This document shows, one piece after another, positions 6,602 through 8,761 of a stretch of DNA of 8,761 nt (positions within the stretch are counted from its first letter, which is position 1; each line of letters opens with the position of its first letter). The stretch spans positions 1 through 8,761 of the forward strand of contig JALVPX010000011.1 in the NCBI GenBank assembly GCA_027031565.1, in the 5' to 3' direction. The position numbers and the translations under genes were made by a program. The stretch comes from Deltaproteobacteria bacterium. Its GTDB lineage: Bacteria > Desulfobacterota > Dissulfuribacteria > Dissulfuribacterales > JALVPX01. The notes beneath the pieces are model-generated. The model was not told the origin of the DNA. It did not search any database and saw only the letters and a program-made list of their open reading frames with translations.

Positions 6602-8761
6602 ATGATCGAATGGATAAAAAAACAGATTCACAAAATTCAGAGCCGCAGGGAACAAAGGGCTAAAGAATACCTGGAAGAGCTGAAATGGCGATACCAGATC
6701 TTCCGTTCGCTGCTTTACGAAAACACCAAGGCTGTAGAACTCATAACCGATATCGATCTCAAATTCAGGGAAACAGATTTCTTCGGACCGGATCTCCATA
6801 ATAAAATCCACGAACTAATAGACGTGACAGGCGAACTGGTAGAAAAAATTAACCAGCTAGATTATGAAAAACATACAAAGTTGTTCAACATACACCAGCA
6901 GCTAACCCAACAGATAAATACGCTCCTAGAAAAGCTGCCTACCCACAAAGACATTCCTTTTTGCGTAACACTGGATGAGCTCCTGCCACAATTTGCATCA
7001 TTTGCTGGAGGCAAGGCAAGCAACCTGGCGCGCTTAAGGATTTCTGGCAAATTCAATGTTCCAGATGGGTTTTCATTGCTTACCCACGGTTGCCGTTTTT
7101 TTCTAGAAGAAACTGGTCTCTCTTTTAAAATTTTAAAAAAACTCCAGCCATTTTTGTTTCAAAACAAGGCGATTACCAAGGAAGTTGAGGAAAAAATAAA
7201 AGAAGAGGTCCTAGCAGCTCAATTTCCAGAACAAATGGCAGACATATTAAGACACATGTCTTCAAAATTTTTTGACCAGGGAAAAGGATTGGCCGTAAGA
7301 AGTAGCGCCCTGAGTGAAGACAGCAAGCACCACTCTTTTGCAGGCCAATTTACCTCGGTCTTGAATGTGATCTCCTTTGAAGACCTCGAAAAGGCTATAA
7401 AGGAAGTTATAGCCAGTAATTTCAATGCCAGAAGCCTTGCATACCGTTCAGGCGCTGGGATGAAACCCCTTGATTTCAATATGGCGGTTTTGTGCCTGGA
7501 AATGATCGATGCCCAGAAGGCCGGGGTGATCTTTACAGTTGATCCAAATGACAACAAGAAACAATCCATGCTCCTGAGTGCTGTTTTCGGCATGGGTGAA
7601 CTCGTTGTCTCAGGGGCGTCGATGGCCGACATCTATAGGCCTTTAAGGGAGATGGGAGAAAACCTGTACATTGACCCGCCTATCATTTCGAAAAAGACAA
7701 AACGCCTTTCTTTAAATCCAAAAGGTGGACTCATAGAAGAAGAGATACCTGTTGAACATCAAGATGTACCGGTTCTTTCCGACCAAGAGGTCAGGAAACT
7801 GGTCTCCATTGGTTTAGAACTTGAAAAAATCCTTGATATGCCGCAGGATGTGGAATGGGCCATTGACTCAAAGGGTGTAATCTGGATACTTCAATCAAGG
7901 CCTTTAATAATGGAAACCCATTTAGGGGTTAAAACCATTCACATTGATCACCGCAGCCCTCTCTTTTCTCAGGGACTCATAACTTCAAAAGGAATTGTTA
8001 CTGGTAAAGTAAAAAAGGTAAGACGGCGGCAGGATTTGGAAAAAATCCCTGACGAACCCACGATATTGGTGATGCACCGCAGCCTGGTGGATGCTGCAAA
8101 GGTTATGCGAAACGTAAGCGGGCTGCTGGTTGATTTTGGCAATCCAGCAGACCATCTTTCCTGCGTTGCCAGAGAATATGGAAAACCTATGCTGGTAGGC
8201 TTGGCAGATGCAATGGCACGTCTTGAAGATGGCCAGTGGATTACTATCGATGGGGAACAGGGAAAGGTCTATAAGGCCTCTGATGACGAAATAGAGAGTG
8301 CTTTAGGGGAATATAAAAAGCAGCCCGATCTTCAAAAGGCCTCCTCTCTTCCAGAAACAGAACCAGCCAATACCGCATTAGACAAGATTAAGGATCTGAC
8401 CATCAAACTGAACCTGACGGATGCATATGGGCCGACCTTTTCCATCATGGAATGCAAATCGCTCCATGACATAGTCAGATATGTGCATGAAAAGGCAGTT
8501 ATTGCCTTTTTCGAAGCAGGTGACGAGGTCCTGGAAGAAACCTCGGGAGTGGTTTTCAAGCTGGAAAGCGACGTCCCCTTCTTTTTGCATATTATCGACG
8601 TTGGGGGAGGGCTGGCACCGCACCGTAAAAAACATCGTTCAGTAACTCCCGATGAGATAACTTGCAGGCCCTTCAAAGCCTTGTGGAAAGGAATTTGTAC
8701 CCCAGGCCTGAGATGGGCTGGACCACCCCCAATTATTGGAGACATGGGTTCGGTTGTGGGA
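6602..8761 (+). CDS. PEP synthase-like ATP-grasp/phosphohistidine protein, paralogue 3 (3' end outside window)
   Basis: An open frame runs from ATG 6602 to the last base, 720 codons with no stop. AGG at 6589-6591, overlapping the previous stop, is a weak ribosome-binding site 10 nt upstream. The N-terminal 125 residues are charged and helical (start MIEWIKKQIHKIQSRREQRA) and more diverged, with only a faint DFFGPDL echo of the paralogues' LGG-x-[YF]-[VL]-FDK. The ATP-grasp domain has AGGKASNLARL with Lys138, AVRSSALSEDSKHHSFAG with Arg233, GMGE with Glu333, QDVEW with Asp416 and Glu418, and LQSRP with Gln431. The swivelling domain has His518 in GNPADHLSCVAREYGKP; the residue before the His is Asp, not Gly. 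The C-terminal domain begins with Cys618-x3-His622-Asp623-x5-His629, IIDVGGG and RPFKAL, then is cut off. By comparison with the other two, roughly 120-150 residues are missing. It lacks the LIDPTDKNF-type lead-in seen in paralogues 1 and 2. Confidence 0.85.
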   Translation, partial: MIEWIKKQIHKIQSRREQRAKEYLEELKWRYQIFRSLLYENTKAVELITDIDLKFRETDFFGPDLHNKIHELIDVTGELVEKINQLDYEKHTKLFNIHQQLTQQINTLLEKLPTHKDIPFCVTLDELLPQFASFAGGKASNLARLRISGKFNVPDGFSLLTHGCRFFLEETGLSFKILKKLQPFLFQNKAITKEVEEKIKEEVLAAQFPEQMADILRHMSSKFFDQGKGLAVRSSALSEDSKHHSFAGQFTSVLNVISFEDLEKAIKEVIASNFNARSLAYRSGAGMKPLDFNMAVLCLEMIDAQKAGVIFTVDPNDNKKQSMLLSAVFGMGELVVSGASMADIYRPLREMGENLYIDPPIISKKTKRLSLNPKGGLIEEEIPVEHQDVPVLSDQEVRKLVSIGLELEKILDMPQDVEWAIDSKGVIWILQSRPLIMETHLGVKTIHIDHRSPLFSQGLITSKGIVTGKVKKVRRRQDLEKIPDEPTILVMHRSLVDAAKVMRNVSGLLVDFGNPADHLSCVAREYGKPMLVGLADAMARLEDGQWITIDGEQGKVYKASDDEIESALGEYKKQPDLQKASSLPETEPANTALDKIKDLTIKLNLTDAYGPTFSIMECKSLHDIVRYVHEKAVIAFFEAGDEVLEETSGVVFKLESDVPFFLHIIDVGGGLAPHRKKHRSVTPDEITCRPFKALWKGICTPGLRWAGPPPIIGDMGSVVG

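Noticed and set aside
7219..7632. Minus-strand open frame of 137 codons
   Set aside because: It is antisense to the ATP-grasp core of paralogue 3 (RSS and GMGE motifs on the + strand), so it is a shadow frame.
8332..8745. Minus-strand open frame of 137 codons near the window end
   Set aside because: It overlaps the conserved C-terminal motifs of paralogue 3 on the + strand; the conserved motifs there decide the coding strand.

Overview
The window shows part of one or two bacterial operons, all on the + strand and moderately AT-rich. It is dominated by three tandem paralogues of a large ATP-grasp/phosphohistidine protein related to PEP synthase and pyruvate phosphate dikinase. They share a C-terminal domain that is not the usual PEP/pyruvate TIM barrel. 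A stand-alone CheY-like receiver and a degenerate tandem universal-stress-type (Usp) protein sit between the first and second paralogues. This kind of protein, with receiver and Usp neighbours, is what I associate with sulfate-reducing Desulfobacterota (former Deltaproteobacteria). That assignment is recall and inference only; there is no rRNA or other phylogenetic marker here.

Layout. Positions 1-156: last 51 codons of a membrane protein ending in one transmembrane helix. 170-2731: first dikinase-like protein (853 aa). 2724-3116: receiver (130 aa), overlapping the previous gene by 8 nt. 3140-3907: Usp-like protein (255 aa). 3908-4076: the only real intergenic gap (169 bp), AT-rich, with inverted repeats, a strong Shine-Dalgarno sequence and a hairpin. 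4077-6590: second dikinase-like protein (837 aa as called; 850 aa if it starts at an upstream ATC). 6602-8761: third dikinase-like protein, open at the window edge (720 codons seen). No RNA genes, CRISPR arrays or mobile elements were seen.

How the genes may work together. Each dikinase-like protein keeps the ATP-grasp nucleotide-site residues (Lys, Arg, Asp-x-Glu, Gln) and the phospho-accepting His of the swivelling domain, so ATP-dependent autophosphorylation on His is plausible. The pyruvate/PEP barrel that would receive the phosphate in PpsA or PPDK is replaced by about 270-290 residues with a conserved Cys-x3-His-Asp-x5-His motif and an Ile-Asp-(Val/Ile)-Gly-(Gly/Ser)-Gly motif. The acceptor is therefore unknown. 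Tight linkage to an orphan receiver, with no histidine kinase visible, raises the untested possibility that the dikinase phosphohistidine feeds a signalling relay. Alternatively, these are ATP-dependent phosphotransferases for a small molecule or protein, controlled by the receiver and the Usp protein. Two of the three large genes also have strong ribosome-binding sites displaced upstream of their first ATG.
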